From the NCBI GenBank assembly GCA_005879805.1, contig VBKL01000090.1:1-53005 (forward strand): DNA of 53,005 nucleotides. Reading direction: 5' to 3'. A model generated the notes under the pieces. It saw nothing but the letters and a program-made list of their open reading frames with translations. It made no database searches and was not told the origin of the DNA. Source of the DNA: Deltaproteobacteria bacterium (GTDB lineage: Bacteria; Myxococcota; Myxococcia; Myxococcales; 40CM-4-68-19). The stretch's first letter is position 1; the number at the start of each line of letters is the position of its first letter. Below, one piece after another: positions 52,715 to 53,005 of the stretch. The position numbers were made by a program, and so were the translations under genes.

Positions 52715-53005
52715 ATGACCGACACCGCCATCCAGAAGGCCCGGGCGCTCGTCGTCGACGACGAGCCGTCCACCCGCGAGCTATTCGCCGAGCTGCTCGA
52801 GCGGTGGGGCTACCACGTCGACCAGACCGACGACGGCCATGGCGCTCTCAAGCTGGCGGCCGAGCTCCACCCGGACGTGATCATCAGCGACCTGGTGATG
52901 CCGAAGCTCGACGGTCTCGCCCTGACGCGCGCGCTGCGCGAGGAGTCTCCGGACACCCCGGTCATCATCATCACCGGCAAGGGAACCATCGACGCGGCCG
53001 TGGAG
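52715..53005 (+). CDS. Response regulator receiver domain (possibly NtrC family), cut by window end
   Basis: Only the first 97 residues are visible. The start ATG is followed by TDTAIQKARALVVDDEPS. The receiver has acidic residues VDDE, phosphoacceptor Asp in 'VIISDLVMPKLDG' and 'VIIITGKGTIDAAVE', which is the style of NtrC-type enhancer-binding regulators. The AAA+ and DNA-binding domains, if present, lie outside the window. It is the likely partner of the histidine kinase-like protein immediately upstream. Confidence 0.85.
   Translation, partial: MTDTAIQKARALVVDDEPSTRELFAELLERWGYHVDQTDDGHGALKLAAELHPDVIISDLVMPKLDGLALTRALREESPDTPVIIITGKGTIDAAVE

Overview
The window is GC-rich chromosomal DNA of a myxobacterium-like bacterium (Myxococcota, formerly Deltaproteobacteria). 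The affiliation rests on gene content: a Glt/Nfs gliding or spore-coat machine, a PATAN/DUF4388 protein, a PilZ protein of the short myxobacterial type, many TPR proteins, and several two-component regulators. GTG and TTG starts and 4-bp stop/start overlaps are common. I see no rRNA, CRISPR array, insertion sequence or prophage. Two tRNA genes are present (Cys-GCA, Leu-GAG).

Layout. 0-17.4 kb is mostly core genes: a cut-off membrane protein, leuS-lptE, rpsT, mazG, a membrane TPR/zinc-finger protein, a DUF4388-PhoH fusion, a thioredoxin-TPR protein, a 7TM-HD phosphohydrolase, an MFS transporter, an SlyD-like isomerase, a membrane metalloprotease, a PilZ protein and a DUF192 protein. 17.5-28.2 kb is a compact glt/nfs-type locus: a divergent CglC/GltK-like lipoprotein, two outer-membrane barrels, three large TPR proteins, a small GltF-like protein, an FHA/TonB-like protein and a last barrel. 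28.3-35 kb holds a protein resembling the RelA/SpoT synthetase domain, tRNA-Cys, an rRNA methyltransferase, tRNA-Leu, secG, a di-haem peroxidase and a LuxR-type two-component pair. 35.1-39.5 kb is a sulfur-carrier cysteine operon: a PLP-fold protein without its lysine, a short E1-like adenylyltransferase, CysO, a stump of an E1 N-terminus, CysM and a JAMM protease, followed by an APS kinase. 39.5-53 kb holds larE, truA, clpX, a DUF6600-like gene, a flippase-like membrane protein, an M19 dipeptidase, a lidless Hsp70 divergent from PrkA, two sensor-kinase/regulator sets, a trypsin-like protease and a dCMP deaminase.

The most important caution is that seven places look as though a block of roughly 0.2-1 kb has been lost: DUF4388/phoH, the HD hydrolase 3' end, gltB/gltC, a histidine kinase, clpX, a DUF6600-like gene and prkA. 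Several are conserved housekeeping genes, and in each case the flanking halves read perfectly in their own frames. Either the assembly dropped short segments or the genome has suffered repeated small deletions. Raw reads would decide this before any of the breaks is interpreted biologically.

The most attractive biology is the cysteine operon. It contains a catalytically disarmed PLP paralog, and the N-terminal arm of the E1 enzyme appears to be encoded by a separate small gene. Other good leads are the contiguous gltA-to-H order and the RelA/SpoT-like protein.
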